Assembly: GCA_028826165.1 (NCBI GenBank)
Contig: JAPDFW010000102.1
Coordinates: 162,256 to 226,255, forward strand
DNA length: 64,000 nt
Direction: 5' to 3'
Origin: Anaeramoeba ignava
Lineage: Eukaryota > Metamonada > Anaeramoebidae
In this document: piece by piece, positions 25,581-37,900 of the stretch
Position numbering within the stretch: position 1 is the stretch's first letter
Layout of the letters: every line of letters starts with the position of its first letter
Made by a program: the position numbers and the translations under genes
The notes under the pieces: model-generated
The model's database searches: none
The model's input: the letters and a program-made list of their open reading frames with translations, nothing else
What the model was told of the DNA's origin: nothing

Positions 25581-25733
25581 AAAGAATGAGAGAGAAAGTT
25601 GTTCATTTTTGTTTTTGAGTTTTCCATTAAAATTAAAGAAAAAATTAAAGAAAAATTGAAAGAAAAAAAAATAATTTTGTTCCACTTTTTGATTGGATTT
25701 GATTGAATTTGATTGGATTTGATTTTGATTTTT

Positions 25734-28135
25734 TTAAAAGAAATTGAAAAGAATCAAAAGAAAAGCAAAGAATGATAAAGTAATTGTATGAGCTGATTCC
25801 CAAGTAATATTTTCAGCTAAAGCACCATATTGACTATCCAAAATTGGACCAACCCAACAAGTTCCATTTTTATAACTATCCCCAACTGAAACTCTTACTG
25901 GATTATATGAAGTTTCCCAGATATATAATCTGTCATCAAGTATTGCTTTGATAAAATACTTTTGTGCTCCTGCATAACTGTTCCAAGCAAGTGTAAATTT
26001 AGAACTTGATGGTGAAGATACAGTTAATCCTGTTACTGTTCCACTAAATTTTGTTAATCCATTGTTTGTTGTTGCTTCTACAAAATATGCATAATTTTCA
26101 ATTCCACAAAGATTTATTCCTCTTTCAAATCGGAACTATAATATAAATTAAATTCAATTCAAATTAATTATTTATATTTATTATTTATATTTATTATTTA
26201 AATTAATTATTAAAATTAATTATTTATATTTATTATTTAAATTTATTATTTGATATCAATTTACATAACCATTTTCACCCCAACTATATCCCCAAGAATT
26301 CTTAACTCTCCAAAAATCAGTAGTACCTTCAGTACCATAACCAGCAATAGTAACAGCATGATTAGCATAAATTGCGTTACTAGAGCAAGACATTGAAGTA
26401 GCAATTCCACTGTCATACCAAGAAAGAGAATCAGCATCAATAGCGACACCAACAGGACCATAAGTAGCAACAATTTGCATTAATGTATCAACACGTTCAT
26501 TTTCAGGAAGAGGAGTAAGATCAGTATTATTGATTTGACTTGTATAAACACCCTTTTCAGAATCACAATTTGTTTTTGATGTTCCTCCACATGTTCCATT
26601 TTGTGCTGTATATCCCCATAAATAATCTCCACATGATCCATTAGCTTTGATATATTCTAATCCAAGATTTGTAAATCCTCCATTACATCCTGAACATGAT
26701 GATACGCAACTAACTAATTCTTGTTGTGAAAGATCCATCAATATATCCTCGTTTAAGTTAAATGCACCTTCAGCAACTGCTATTGCACTTTATTTATTTT
26801 TTAAATTTGATATTATTATTGAATTTGATATTATTATTTAAATTGATATTATTATTTAATTTGATATTATTATTTAATTTGATATTATTTTTGGATTTGA
26901 TATTATTATTTAATTTGATATTATTATTTAATTTGATATTTTTGAATTTGATATTATTATTTAATTTGATATTTTTGGATTTGATATTATTATTTAATTT
27001 GATATTATTATTTAAATTTGATATTATTATTTAATTTGATATTTTTGAATTTGATATTATTATTTAATTTGATATTTTTGAATTTGATATTATTATTTAA
27101 TTTGATATTATTATTTAATTTGATATTATTATTTAATTTGATATTATTATTTAATTTGATATAATTTTTTAATTTGATATTATTTTTTAATTTGATATTA
27201 TTTTTTAATTTGATATTATTATTTAATTTGATATTATTATTTAATTTGATATTATTTAAATTTGATATTATTATTTAATTTGATATTATTATTTAATTTG
27301 ATATTATTTTTTAATTTGATATTATTTAATTTGATATTATTATTTAATTTGATATTATTATTTAATTTGATATTATTTTTAATTTGATATTTTTGAATTT
27401 GATATTATTATTTAATTTGATATTATTATTTAATTTGATATTATTTGTTTAAATTAAATTTTTACGAGAAAGCCTAATTGTTTTTTGTTTTATTTTTATA
27501 AAAAAATATTTTTTTGTTAATTATATATTTTGATTTTGTTTATTTAGTTTGATTGAATTAATTACCCAACAAGAACCACATGAACCTTGATCTTTTGCAC
27601 TAGTCATATTCTCTCTCAAATCGACATTAATTGGAAGAGCAGTTAATGGTTTTAATTTTGAGCGATCTAAAGGAGTAAATTCTGATTCAGGAGTTGGAAA
27701 TTTTGTTAAATAAGCATGAAATTCTTCATCTGTCCAATCTGTAAATTGATTTTCACCAGCTATTTTATTAAAATTAAATTAAATCAAAATTAAATCAAAA
27801 TTAAATCAAAATTAAATCAAAATTAAATTAAAATCCAAATCAAAATTAAATTAAAATTAAATTAAAATTAAATATAAAAATTTACCTTTCCAAGTTTGAG
27901 TTTCATCTTCATTATGTTTCTTAATTCTTTCTAAATTCTTAATATAAATATCTTTTCTTGCTTTATATTCTTTTGGTTCATAATTTTTTTCAAATTTATT
28001 CACGTAATTAGTAAATGGATTTTGACTGGGTTGAGTTTTTTTGGAGTTTTTGGATGACTCTTCTTGTTTAAGTGTAATTCTTTCAGAAAAGACAAAAGCT
28101 AAAATTAATAAAAAAGAAAGTAAATAAATTTTCAT
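25734..28135 (-). CDS. Papain-like cysteine protease with FN3-like domain and C-terminal anchor, copy 3
   Basis: Seen: exons 27886-28135, 27566-27759, microexon 27466-27473, 26265-26787 and 25734-26135, about 458 residues. Signal peptide nearly identical to copy 2; propeptide ...EYKARKDIYIKNLERIKKHN, GENQFTDW; DQGSCGSCW with nucleophile Cys; GCNGG after it; YANHAVTIAGYG with His; NSWGYSWG with Asn. The FN3-like domain (VTGLTVSSPSSKFTLAWNSY) and hydrophobic tail (ITLSFFAFLLILFNFF) are retained. All catalytic residues are present. Intron 3 (26790-27460) is a GATATTATTATTTAATTT array unlike the corresponding intron in its paralogues. Upstream of the ATG lies the element shared with copy 2 (28234-28290). 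Confidence 0.9.
26800..27455. repeat. Protease 3 intron 3: GATATTATTATTTAATTT satellite
   Basis: An 18-bp unit with length variants (GATATTTTTGAATTT, GATATTATTTTTTAATTT), tandem across the intron on the plus strand. No other copy of this family occurs in the window. Confidence 0.88.
27466..27473 (-). other. 8-nt microexon of protease 3 (GCTTTCTC)
   Basis: Identical to copy 1, flanked by AG and GTAAAA; completes C-W-A-F-S. Confidence 0.87.
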
Positions 28136-28233
28136 TTTATTTTCGAATTAAAAACGAAAAAATGAAAATTAAAAAACAAATTAAATGGTAAATTGTTCAA
28201 AAAATTTTTTTAATTAACAAAAAAAAACAAATT

Positions 28234-28290
28234 CTTTTTTTTGATCTTAATTACTTAAAAAATCATATTTATTAGTAATAAATATTTTTT
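28234..28290 (-). promoter_or_regulatory. Conserved upstream element of protease 3
   Basis: TTTTTTGATCTTAATTACTT followed by TATTTATTAGTAAT, about 100-155 bp upstream of the ATG. It matches the block upstream of protease 2 (24052-24110) with few differences, although the surrounding sequences are unrelated satellites. Confidence 0.45.
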
Positions 28291-28319
28291 TTGTTTTTTT
28301 AATTAATTATTTATCCAAA

Positions 28320-29615
28320 AAAGTGGAATGAATTTTTAATAACATTTAGAAACAAATTTCAAAACAAATTTAATAAATAAATTTAATAAATAATTTCAAT
28401 TAAAAAGTGGATTGAATTTTTAATAACATTTGGAAACAAATTTCAAAACAAATTTAATAAATAATTTCAATTAAAAAGTGGAATGAATTTTTAATAACAT
28501 TTAGAAACAAATTTCAAAACAAATTAATAAATAATTTCAATTAAAAAGTGGATTGAATTTTTAATAACATTTGGAAACAAATTTCAAAACAAATTTAATA
28601 AATAATTTCAATTAAAAAGTGGAATGAATTTTAATAACATTTAGAAACAAATTTAATAAATAAATTCAATTAAAAAGTGGAATGAATTTTAATAACATTT
28701 AGAAACAAATTTCAAAACAAATTTAATAAACAAATTTAATAAATAAATTTATAAATAAAAAGTGGATTGAATTTTTAATAACATTTAGAAAACAAATTTC
28801 AAAATAAATTTAATAAATAAATTTATAAATAATTTCAATTAAAAAGTGGAATGAATTTTTAATAACATTTAGAAACAAATTTAGAAACAAATTTAATAAA
28901 TAAATTCAATTAAAAAGTGGAATGAATTTTAAATAACATTTGGAAACAAATTTCAAAATAAATTTATAAATAATTTCAATAAAAAAGTGGAATGAATTTT
29001 TAATAACATTTGGAAACAAATTTAATAAATAAATTAATAAATAATTTCAATTAAAAAGTGGAATGAATTTTTAATAACATTTGGAAACAAATTTCAAAAC
29101 AAATTTAATAAATAATTTCAATAAAAAAGTGGAATGAATTTTTAATAACATTTGGAAACAAATTTAATAAATAAATTAATAAATAAATTCAATTAAAAAG
29201 TGGAATGAATTTTTAATAGCATTTAGAAACAAATTTCAAAACAAATTTAATAAATAAATTTAATAAATAAATTTAATAAATAAATTTAATAAATAAATTT
29301 ATAAATAAAAAGTGGATTGAATTTTTAATAACATTTAGAAAACAAATTTCAAAATAAATTTAATAAATAAATTCAATTAAAAAGTGGAATGAATTTTTAA
29401 TAACATTTCAAAACAAATTTATAAATAAATTTAATAAATAACTTTATAAATTAAAAAATGGATTGAATTTTTAATAACATTTAGAAACAAATTTCAAAAC
29501 AAATTTAATAAATAAATTTATAAATAAAAAGTGGAATGAATTTTAATAGCATTTAGAAACAAATTTCAAAACAAATTTAATAAATAATTTCAATTAAAAA
29601 GTGGAATGAATTTTT
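28320..29615. repeat. ~73-bp minisatellite carrying AAAAAGTGGAATGAAT, about 18 copies
   Basis: Spacer between proteases 3 and 4. The unit is AAAAAGTGGA(A/T)TGAAT, TTTTAATAACATT, TAGAAACAAATTTC, AAAACAAATTTAATAAAT and AATTTCAATT. Copies carrying GTGGAATG and GTGGATTG alternate in the first part, suggesting a two-unit higher-order repeat. No ORF. Confidence 0.88.
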
Positions 29616-29782
29616 AATCAAATTTAAAATGAAAAAAATGAGAGAGAAAGTTCTTTAATTTTGTTTTTTTTTTGAGTTTTGCCTTCAAATCAAATTAAAG
29701 AAAAGAAAAGAAAAGAAAAGAGAAGAAAGAAAGAAAGAAATTTTGATCCACTTTTTTTGTTATTTTTTCTTTTTGTTGTTTT

Positions 29783-31785
29783 TTAAAAGAAATTGAAAAG
29801 AATCAAAAGAAGAGCAAAAAATGATAAACTAATTGTATGAGCTGAATCGAAAGTAATAGATACTCCTAAATTTCCATATTGACTATCCTTAATAGGACCA
29901 ACCCAACAAGTTGCAGTTATATAACGAAATTTAATACTTTTTGAAAAAGAAGTATTTGAAGTTTCCCATACATACAAATATTCCCCATTATAAAGTGATG
30001 CTTTCACAAAGTACTTATCAGCTCCTGGATAAGGATCCCAAGATATTTCAAAACTTTTACTAGAATTGCTTACTACTTTTAATCCTGTTACTGCTCCATT
30101 AAATTTTGTTAATCCAAAATTCATTACTGATTCAGCAAAGAATGCATAATTTTCAATTCCACAAACATTTAATCCTTTTACAAATCGGAACTATAATTAA
30201 ATTCAAATTAAATTAAATCCAAATTAAATTAAATCCAAATTAAATCAAAATCAAATCAAAATTAAAATAATTTAATTTAATTTACATAACCAGCTTCACC
30301 CCAATCAGTTCCCCAAGAATTTTTAATTTTCCAAAATGGAGTAGTACCTTCAATACCATAACCAACAATAGTAACAAATTGATTAGCATCAGAAGTATTA
30401 CTAGAGCACCAAGGAATATTCCAAAGGCCCCAACTATAGGTATCAAGAAGAGAAGCATCAATAAAACCACCAACAGGACCATAAGTAGAAACAATTTGCA
30501 TTAATACATCAACACGTTCATTTTCAGGAAGAGAAGTAAGATCAGTACTATTAATTTGATTCAGATAAACATACTTTTGAGATTCACAATCTGTTTTTTG
30601 AGTTCCTCCACATGTTCCATTAGATTCTTCATAAGGCCATAAATGATCTGCACATGCTCCAGATACTGAAAGATAACCTAATCCACCATATGTTGTGCCA
30701 CTATAACATCCAGAATCTGATCCATCACAACTGATAGCATCTTGTTGTGATAAATCTATCAATATATCTTCATGTATTGCGAATGCTCCTTCAGTTATTC
30801 CAATTGCTCTTTATTTTGAATTATTTTTATTTGAATTAATTTTATTTGAATTAAATTTGAATTAAATTTAAATGATTAATTTTATTTGGATCTATTTTTG
30901 ATTTTTTTGAATTTTACGAGAAAGCCTAATTGATTATTTATTTTTTAATAAAATGGAAAAAGATTTTTTTGTTAATTATATATTTTGATTTTGTTTATTT
31001 AGTTTGATTGAATTAATTACCCAAGAAGCACCACATGAACCTTGATTTTTTGCACTAGTCATATTACCTGAGCAATCAAATGAAGTTGGAATATCAGTTA
31101 ATGGTTGTAATTTTGAGCGATCTAAAGGAGTAAATTCTGATTCAGGAGTTGGAAATTTTGTTAAATAAGCATTAAATTCTTCATCTGTCCAATCTGTAAA
31201 TTGATTTTCACCAGCTATTTTATTAAAATTAAATTAAATCCAAATTTAATTAAAATTAAATCCAAATTAAATTAAATTAAATTAAATTAAATTAGATCCA
31301 AATTAAATTAAATCCAAATTAAATTAAAATTAAATTAAATCCAAATTAAATTAAAATTAAATTAAATCCAAATTAAATTAAAATTAAATTAAAATTAAAT
31401 TAAATCCAAAAAATTAAATTAAATCCAAATTAAATTAAATCCAAATTAAATTAAATCCAAATTTAATTAAATTAAATTAAATTAAATATTTTTAAATTAA
31501 ATTAAATCCAAATTAAAAAAAAGAATGATTAAAAATACCTTTCCAAGTGTTAAGAAAATAAAGATTGTGTGCCTTAATCTTTTTTCGATTCTTCATATAA
31601 ATCTCTTTTCTTGTTTCATATTCTTCTGGTTCATAAATTTTATTAAAATTTTGAGTATAAACTTCAAAAGGATGAGGAGTTGGTTTCTCTTCTTTTAATG
31701 AATTTGTTAATCCCTGTTTAAATGAAATCTTTTTTGAAAAAACAAAAGAAAAAATCAATAAAAAAGAAAGCAAATAAATTCTCAT
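29783..31785 (-). CDS. Papain-like pseudoprotease (catalytic Cys to Ser, His to Gln), copy 4
   Basis: Seen: exons 31539-31785, 31021-31214, microexon 30918-30925, 30286-30808 and 29783-30190, about 459 residues, fully open with intact splice sites. Signal peptide, ERFNIN-like propeptide (EYETRKEIYMKNRKKIKAHN) and GENQFTDW are kept. The active-site loop reads NQGSCGASW (TCT, Ser, in place of the nucleophile Cys) and the His motif reads DANQFVTIVGYG (Gln in place of His); Asn in NSWGTDWG remains. GCNGG has become GCYSG and a neighbouring Cys is lost. The FN3-like domain and hydrophobic tail (ISLSFFALLLILFNFF) are kept. Known analogues: C1A pseudoproteases such as SERA serine-type members and testin. 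It probably works as a binding or decoy protein rather than an enzyme (inference); an open frame of this length argues against a dead pseudogene. Confidence 0.9.
30918..30925 (-). other. 8-nt microexon of pseudoprotease (GCTTTCTC)
   Basis: Identical to copies 1 and 3, flanked by AG and GTAAAA. It is kept although the residue two codons upstream is no longer catalytic, so its persistence is not explained by catalysis. Confidence 0.86.
31215..31538. repeat. Pseudoprotease intron 1: AAATCCAAATTAAATT satellite
   Basis: Array of AAATT pentamers with regularly placed AAATCC units, unlike the AATTTT hexamers in the same intron of protease 2. Confidence 0.82.
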
Positions 31786-31973
31786 TTTTTATCTTTAAAA
31801 GTAAAAAAAAGAAAAAATGATTAAAAAAAAATTTTTTTTTATTCTTTTTTTTTTATTTAAAAATTCAAAATAAACAAATTCAAACAAAATTATTCAAAAA
31901 AAAATTAAAATTAAAATTAAATTTTCAAAAGAAAACATCAAATAAAATTCAACAAAATTAACAATCAAATTGA

Positions 31974-34491
31974 TTAAATTTTCAAAAGAAAAAAATTATT
32001 ATCGTTGTTTTTCTGTTCATTTTTGCTCATTTTCTTTTCTTTCCTTATTTTTGATTCTAAACTTGCTTGTTCAATAAGATATTTCAAATATTGAATTTCT
32101 TGATTTTTATGATTATTTTCAAGTGAAAGTAAATAAAATTTTTTTAATTTAATCAATAAAATATTTTCACATTGAAATAAATTGCGTGAAAATCTTGCTT
32201 TTTCTTTTTGAACTTGATCTAATAAATTCATCATATTAAATTGTTTTTGTTTTATGATTTTTTCATAATTTCCAAAAAGTTTATTGATTAAAATTATAAG
32301 TTCAATTTCAAGTTTGAAATCCAATTTTTCTCGAATTAATTTTTTTGATTCATTTAATTTTTCCAATAATTTTGATTTTTTTTCAAATTCGATAAAATCG
32401 AAATAAAAAGGTTTTTTCTTTCGTGGAGATTTTTTGTTTTCTGTTCTAAATGATTGTGTTGGTTTTAAACTTGTAAGTAATTTTGGTATTTTAAAATTAA
32501 TTGCTGAAGGTTCTTTTATAAGTTGATCTTTTTTAGGATTTTTTGGTTCAATTTCTTTGAAGAAAAGAATAATAAAGAATATAAATTTTAAATATAAATT
32601 TTATAAATGAATTTTAAATATAAATTTAATAAATGAATTTTAAATATAAATTTAAATTTAATAAATGAATTTTAAATATAAATTTAATAAATGAATTTTA
32701 AATTTAATTTTAATTTTAATTTTAATTTTAATTTTAAATTTAATTTTAATTTTAATTTTAATTTTAATTTTAATTTTAATTTTAATTTTAAATTTAAATT
32801 TAATTTTAATTTTAATTTTATAAATGAATTTTAATATAAATTTTATAAATGAATTTTAATTTTAATTTTAATTTTAATTTTAATTTTAATTTTGAATTTT
32901 AATTTTAATTTTAATTTTAATTTTAATATAAATTTTATAAATGAATTTTAATTTTAAATTTAATTTTAATATAAATTTTAATTTTAAATTTAATATAAAT
33001 TTTATAAATGAATTTTAATAATCTACTTTTAATTGGTTCTGGTTCAGTAATTTCATAAAAAATATCTGTTGAACCATCTTCAACAGTTGAAAAATCACAA
33101 CTTTCTGTTATGATACTAATTGATGAAGATTTTGAATTTTTTGTTGATTTTGAAGTTGATTTTGGAAAAAGATGTTCAACACTTTGATCAGATTTTGGTT
33201 CAAAAGAAAGTTTGATAATTGGTCTATTTTCAAAATAATAAACACAAGCCTAAAAAAATATTTTGTTTTTATAAGAAATCTTTTCTGTTTGTTTGTTTTT
33301 TTATTTTTGAATTTTGAATTAAATACTGAAACTTCTGCCCAGAATTCTTCGTTTAGTTCATCTTTGAATAAAAGATGAAATTTTGAAATTCTTAATTCAG
33401 ATGTATGTTGAGCTTCTCTATTTTCATTAAAAAAGAATAATTTTATAATTAATTTTATAATTAATTTAATAAATAATTTAATAAATAATAATAAATAATT
33501 TTATATTTAATTTTATAAATAATTTTATAAATAATTTTATATTAAATTTTATAAATAATTTTATAAATAATTTTATATTAAATTTTATAAATAATTTAAT
33601 AAATAATTTTATAATTAATTTAATAAATAATTTAATAAATAATTTTATAAATAATTTAATATTTAATTTTATAATTAATTTTATAATTAATTTAATAAAT
33701 AATTTAATAAATAATTTTATAAATAATTTAATATTTAATTTTATAATTAATTTAATAAATAATTTAATAAATAATTTTATAAATAATTTTATAAATAATT
33801 TTATATATAATTTTATAAATAATTTTATAATTAATTTAATAAATAATTTAATAAATAATTTTATAAATAATTTTATAAATAATTTTATAAATAATTTTAT
33901 AAATAATTTTATAAATAATTTTATAAATAATTTTATAAATAATTTTATATATAATTTTATATATAATTTTATATATAATTTTATATATAATTTTATATAT
34001 AATTTTATATATAATTTTATAAATAATTTTATAAATAATTTAATAAATAATTTTATAAATAATTTAATAAATAATTTTATAAATAATTTAATAAATAATT
34101 TTATAAATAATTTAATAAATAATTTTATATTTAATTTAATATTTAATTTTATTAATAATTTTATAAATAATTTTATAAATAATTTAATATATAATTTTAT
34201 AAATCAAAAGAAGCAGAAAACGAACTCAATTAAAGAAGATAAACAAAGAGTAATTGCTCTTGAAGAAAGATTGCGCATATGAGGTTGAAAAGTAGGACAA
34301 AAATCAATCAAAGAACGTTGAGTTAAAGAGATTTGAGAACAACGAAACATATTTGCAGTTGATTTATTGGCTTTCATTATTTTTGTATCAATTCCTTCAA
34401 TAATCATTATTGGTTCTGCTGTACTTTCAATTGCTTTTGTTACCATTTTCATCATTTTTTTAGGTATTTTCTTTGTTGGAATTATTCCCAT
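31974..34491 (-). CDS. PAS-domain protein with C-terminal coiled coil
   Basis: Seen: exons 34226-34491, 33327-33417, 33027-33249 and 31974-32554 join in phase to about 386 residues. Residues ~15-120 look like a PAS fold: IESTAEPIMIIEG, a helix with ANKSTANMF, then ELRISKFHLLFKDELNEEFWAEVSACVYYFENRPIIKL across two splice junctions. The middle is Ser/Thr/Lys-rich. The C-terminal ~130 residues are a long charged helix with heptad-like spacing (KLNESKKLIREKLDFKLEIEL...), predicted coiled coil. PAS domains sense small ligands, redox or light, or mediate dimerisation; ligand and partner are unknown. Introns 1 (33418-34225) and 3 (32555-33026) are large AT satellites of two different families. Its start is divergent from the next gene across ~500 bp of T/A-rich DNA. 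Confidence 0.68.
32560..34225. repeat. PAS-gene introns: AATTTTATAAAT satellites (32560-33025 and 33430-34225)
   Basis: The right-hand intron is built from AATTTTATAAAT, AATTTAATAAAT and AATTTTATATAT dodecamers. The left-hand one mixes TTATAAATGAATTTTAATAT blocks with AATTTT hexamers. Neither contains an ORF. Confidence 0.85.
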
Positions 34492-34990
34492 TTTAAAAAA
34501 TTAAAAAAATTAAAAAATAAAAAATAAAAAAAATGAAAAAAATGAAAATTAAAAAAAAGTGAAAAAAAAATTTTTTGTTTTGTTGTTTTTTTTTTAAAAT
34601 AAATTTAAAAGAGTCAAAACATTAAAATCACAAAAAAAAATAAAAAAACATTAAAAACAAAAAAAAACAAAAAAACAAATTGAAATGTCATTAAAATTCT
34701 TTCTAAAAACAAGATCAAAAAATTAAAAAAAAAAATTAAATTAATTTGATCTTTTAACCCCTTTTTAAAATGAAAAAAAAAAAAAAAAACAATTAATCTA
34801 AATAAATTAAGTAAGTTTTTTTTAACCCAATGAAAAATTAAAAAGTTTTTTATTTGCCAGAAAAGAATTTTTTTATTAAAATTAATCTATTAAACAAAAA
34901 TCCAAAAAACAAAAAAATTTTTTTTTTAATTAAATTTTTTTTTTCATTTTTTCATTTTTTTTTGTTTTTAATTTTTTATTTACTTTTTAA
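34492..34990. promoter_or_regulatory. Divergent intergenic region of the PAS and PH-repeat genes
   Basis: About 500 bp of A/T homopolymer runs between two start codons facing away from each other. It contains TTTTTTCATTTTTTCAT on the plus side (around 34935-34960) and the mirrored AAAAAATGAAAAAAATGAAA on the minus side (34525-34550), the T-run/CAT pattern also found ahead of most genes here. No gene is seen. Confidence 0.4.
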
Positions 34991-37900
34991 ATGGAAAAAA
35001 TACCAAAAAAAACAATAATAGATTGGATTTCTTCAAAAACACAAACAAAATTTACTTTTCAATTAAAAAATAAACCTTTTTGGCAAATAATTGCAAATTT
35101 AATTTGTGAAATTGATGAAGAAAGCAAAAAAAACAGAAAAAAGTTAATTTTAAAAGAATTTAATCACAAAAAAAAATTTCTCAAAAGATTTTTTTTAACG
35201 ATTCCAATATTGAATTTAATATTCAATTCAATTTAATATTCAATTCAATATTCAATTCAATATTCAATATTCAATATTCAATTCAATATTCAATTTAATT
35301 TAATATTCAATTCAATTTAATATTCAATTTAATTTAATATTCAATTCAATATTCAATTCAATATTCAATTCAATTCAATATTCAATTCAATTCAGTTTAA
35401 TTCAATATTCAATTCAATATTCAATATTCAATATTCAATATTCAATATTCAATTCAATATTTAATATTCAATTCAATTTAATATACAATTTAATTTAATT
35501 CAATATTCAATATTCAATATTCAATTCAATTCAATATTTAATATTTAATTCAATTCAATATTCAATATTCAATATTCAATATTCAATATTCAATTCAATA
35601 TTCAATTCAATATTCAATTCAATATTTAATTCAATATTCAATTCAATTCAATTCAATTCAATTCAATTCAATTCAATATTCAATTCAATATTCAATATTC
35701 AATATTCAATATTCAATATTCAATATTTAATATTCAAATCAATATTCAATATTCAAATCAATATTCAATATTTAATATAATATTCAATTCAATATTCAAT
35801 TCAATATTTAATATTCAATTCAATATTCAATTCAATTCAATTCAATATTCAATTCAATATTCAATTCAATTCAATTCAATATTCAATTCAATATTCAATT
35901 CAATATTCAATTCAATTCAATTCAATTCAATATTCAATTCAATATTCAATTCAATATTCAATATTTAATATTTAATTTAATTGAATTCAATATTTAATAT
36001 TCAATTTAATATTCAATTCAATATTCAATTTAATTCAATATTTAATTAAATTCAATATTCAATATTCAATATTTAATTAAATTCAATATTCAATATTCAA
36101 TATTTAATTAAATTCAATATTCAATATTTAATTCAATTCAATATTCAATTCAAAATTAAATTCAAAATTAAAATTTCTATTCAAATTTTCTTTGAATAGA
36201 GATACAAATAAGAATAACAAAAAATTAGTTTTCCAACTTTGTGAAAGAATTAATGCACCAAAAGAATTATTAAAATATAAACAAAAAACTGATCTTCTCC
36301 CATTATTTAGACTTCTTTATGATAAATTCTCAGGAGTTCCAAGAGCAAGAAAACCATTCAAGGTTCCAGTACAAATTTTAAACGAACATTTAAGAAAAAT
36401 TGATATTGGAAATATTGTATTAAAAGATCACAATTTAGCACTTACAACACTAGAATCAAGTTCAAAAGATCATGCTACAAAAATTGAAGTTTCAAGAAAT
36501 CCTTTAGATAAAAAAGTTTTAAAATTGATTATAAAAGAAGACAATTTTTTTGTATCTTTTAATGATGATTCAAGTCGAGATAATTTTCTTTCTGAATTAA
36601 AAGAAACAAAAGCATTATTTGAAAATAAAAATAAAGAGGAAAATGATAATAAAGAGAAAAATGATAATGAAAATGATTTAAAATTTGATAATGAAAATGA
36701 AAATGATAATGATAATGAAAATGATAATGAAAATGATAATGAAAATGATTTAAAATTTGAAAATGAAGAAGATGAAAATTTAAAAAGACAAAAAGAAGCT
36801 GAAAAAGAACTTCAAAGAAGACAAGAAGAAGAATTAAGAAGAAATCAAGAAGAAGAAGAAGAATTTCTCAAAAATCTTAAAAAACAAAAAGGAATGAAAT
36901 TACAAGAAGAAAAACAAAAAGGAATAAAATTACAAGAAGAAAAAGAAAAAGGAATGAAACTACAAGAAGAAAAAGAAAGAGAAATAAAATTACAAAAACA
37001 AAAACAAAGAGAAATTGAATTACAAAAAGAAAAAGAAATAGAATTAGAATTACAAAAACAAAAACAAAAACAAAAAGAATTTGAATTACAAAAACAAAAA
37101 CAAAGAGAAATAGAATTACAAAAAGAAAAACAAAAAGAAAGAGAAAAAGAATTACAAAAACAAACAAATTTTGAAGATGATTTTATTGATGATGATGATG
37201 ATGATGATGATTTCGAAGTTACAAAAATTGAAAATTTACAAAACAAAAAACAATTCAAAAATGATAAAACAATTTTCCCAGTAAAATTTAAAGTAGATCT
37301 TTTAGATAATCATTTAAATAATATTGGAGCTGCTATTCTTATTTTTGAAATTGAAGAATTTAAAGTTCAAACATTAAGAGATACAACAAGAAGTCATTAT
37401 ACAAACAGGTTACAAATATTTTTTGATCCAAAAAAAATTACAATTTTCAAAATCAATTTAAGAGATCATAAATATTTTGTCAAATTCCCAAATAGTAAAC
37501 AAGCAAAATTGTTCTTTTTAATTTACAATAAAGCAAGATCCGAATATCAAAATATATTGAGAAAAAAAGAAGATGATTTTTTCTTAAAATCAAATCAAGA
37601 AGAAACTTATCATTTTGGAAGAATTGATAAAATAAATGAAACTGAAGATGAATTTAAAAGAAAACTATTTGGAAATCAAAAACCTAAAATGGAAAATGAA
37701 TTTAAAACTGAAAATGAATTTAGAACTGAAAATGAATTTAAAACGGAAAATGAATTTAAAACTGAAAATGAATTTAGAACTGAAAATGAATTTAAAACTG
37801 AAAATGAATTTAAAACTGAAAATGAATTTAAAACTGAAAATGAATTTCAATCAGAAAAAGAATTTAGAACTGAAAATGAATTTAGAACTGAAAATGAATT

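Noticed and set aside
24861-25627. Minus-strand frames rich in Phe-Ile-Tyr-Lys
   Set aside because: They are the AAATTTATAAAT satellite read in an open frame; no domain, no start context, and frames shift with every unit-length change.
34991-35236. Short stand-alone 81-residue gene
   Set aside because: The frame runs into satellite; splicing at 35142/35143 to 36200 restores a long protein in phase.
36845-37258. Minus-strand Ser/Cys/Phe-rich frames opposite the PH-repeat gene
   Set aside because: Complement of Lys/Glu/Gln coiled-coil coding sequence; no supporting motif.
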